Source of the DNA: Planctomycetota bacterium
Lineage (GTDB): Bacteria; Planctomycetota; Phycisphaerae; UBA1845
Direction of reading: 5' to 3'
DNA: 64,000 bases
NCBI GenBank assembly: GCA_016200265.1
Contig: JACQFE010000009.1
Span: forward strand, 124,001 to 188,000
Below, piece by piece: positions 63,775 through 64,000 of this stretch. Both the position numbers and the translations under genes were made by a program. Under the pieces are notes generated by a model, which was not told the origin of the DNA, made no database searches, and saw only the letters and a program-made list of their open reading frames with translations. Within the stretch, counting starts at the first letter, position 1. The number at the start of each line of letters is the position of its first letter.

Positions 63775-64000
63775 CTACGCTTTCGTTTTTTCGGTTTGTT
63801 CGATGAGGATGCCGCTGGTCTGCTGCGTGACGGGTTGGCTGAATCGGGCACACGCTTCGACTAGCACGTCGGTGAGTTGGCGGGCGGTCGTTTCGGTAAG
63901 GAAAAGACACGGCTCGACCGCAGCCGTGTCGGCACCGTAACAGACGACCAGGCAGCCCGGACCGCCTCGGCCCGAATCCGGGCGAGAAACGACGGCTGTA
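63775..64000 (-). CDS. C-terminal end of a gene continuing beyond the window
   Basis: The minus-strand frame is open from the window edge to TAG at 63777-63775 (74 codons): ...PGCLVVCYGADTAAVEPCLF, LTETTARQLTDVLVEACARF, SQPVTQQTSGILIEQTEKTK. The composition is protein-like, unlike the two other frames. No family is recognised. It runs in the direction of the transfer-type operon. Confidence 0.55.
   Translation of the reverse strand, partial: TAVVSRPDSGRGGPGCLVVCYGADTAAVEPCLFLTETTARQLTDVLVEACARFSQPVTQQTSGILIEQTEKTKA

Overview
The window looks like a Planctomycetota chromosome fragment, probably assembled from a metagenome or a poorly studied lineage. The signs are secreted proteins with dockerin-like EF-hand repeats, IPTL/PEP-CTERM-type sorting tails, an ECF sigma factor overlapping a Ser/Thr kinase with TPRs, repeats of the SREVSVF type, and very large accessory regions. 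No rRNA is present and one complete tRNA (Gly, CCC) was found.

Layout. Positions 1-19.5 kb look like ordinary chromosome: the tail of a dockerin-like protein, a secreted octaheme cytochrome, the complete Kdp potassium uptake system on the minus strand (small peptide, kdpF, kdpA, kdpB, kdpC, a porin, kdpD, kdpE), a glucose/sorbosone dehydrogenase-type secreted protein and a small secreted protein. kdpE carries an in-frame TGA. A 5' half of tRNA-Gly at 3.58 kb repeats the tRNA at 19.5 kb, and a ~180 bp imperfect repeat occurs at 14.3 and 19.0 kb.

From the tRNA-Gly at 19503 an integrated accessory region begins: a tyrosine integrase overlapping the tRNA, an excisionase-like HTH protein, an ImmA/IrrE-XRE pair with a visible operator, and then a cupin gene. 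This is followed by about 1.24 kb of non-coding DNA packed with hairpins, which I interpret as a giant structured RNA, and by two small genes on the same strand. From 38.9 down to 26.5 kb one tightly overlapping minus-strand operon joins a type I restriction-modification system (hsdR, hsdM, hsdS) with a nuclease-like protein, a Schlafen/AlbA_2 protein, a putative HEPN RNase and a three-component ABC (ABC-3C) defence system. A second tyrosine recombinase lies at 39-40 kb.

From 41 to 64 kb the region has plasmid/ICE character: ParB-like protein, DUF932 protein, a VirD4/TraG-like coupling ATPase, two replication-relaxation-like proteins and several small proteins. It is interrupted by secreted dockerin/lipoprotein genes and a LuxR-sigma-kinase cluster. 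Three small genes here are each preceded by a leader carrying the 12-mer GCTCTTTGACAA, nearly identical to the rRNA antitermination boxA, with a hairpin downstream. Three short paralogous proteins of one unnamed family are spread over the accessory region.

The most notable points are the giant RNA cassette (24.2-26.5 kb), the boxA-like leaders, the merged restriction/Schlafen/HEPN/ABC-3C operon, and a secreted-protein gene whose PEP-CTERM tail lies in frame just behind a single TGA.
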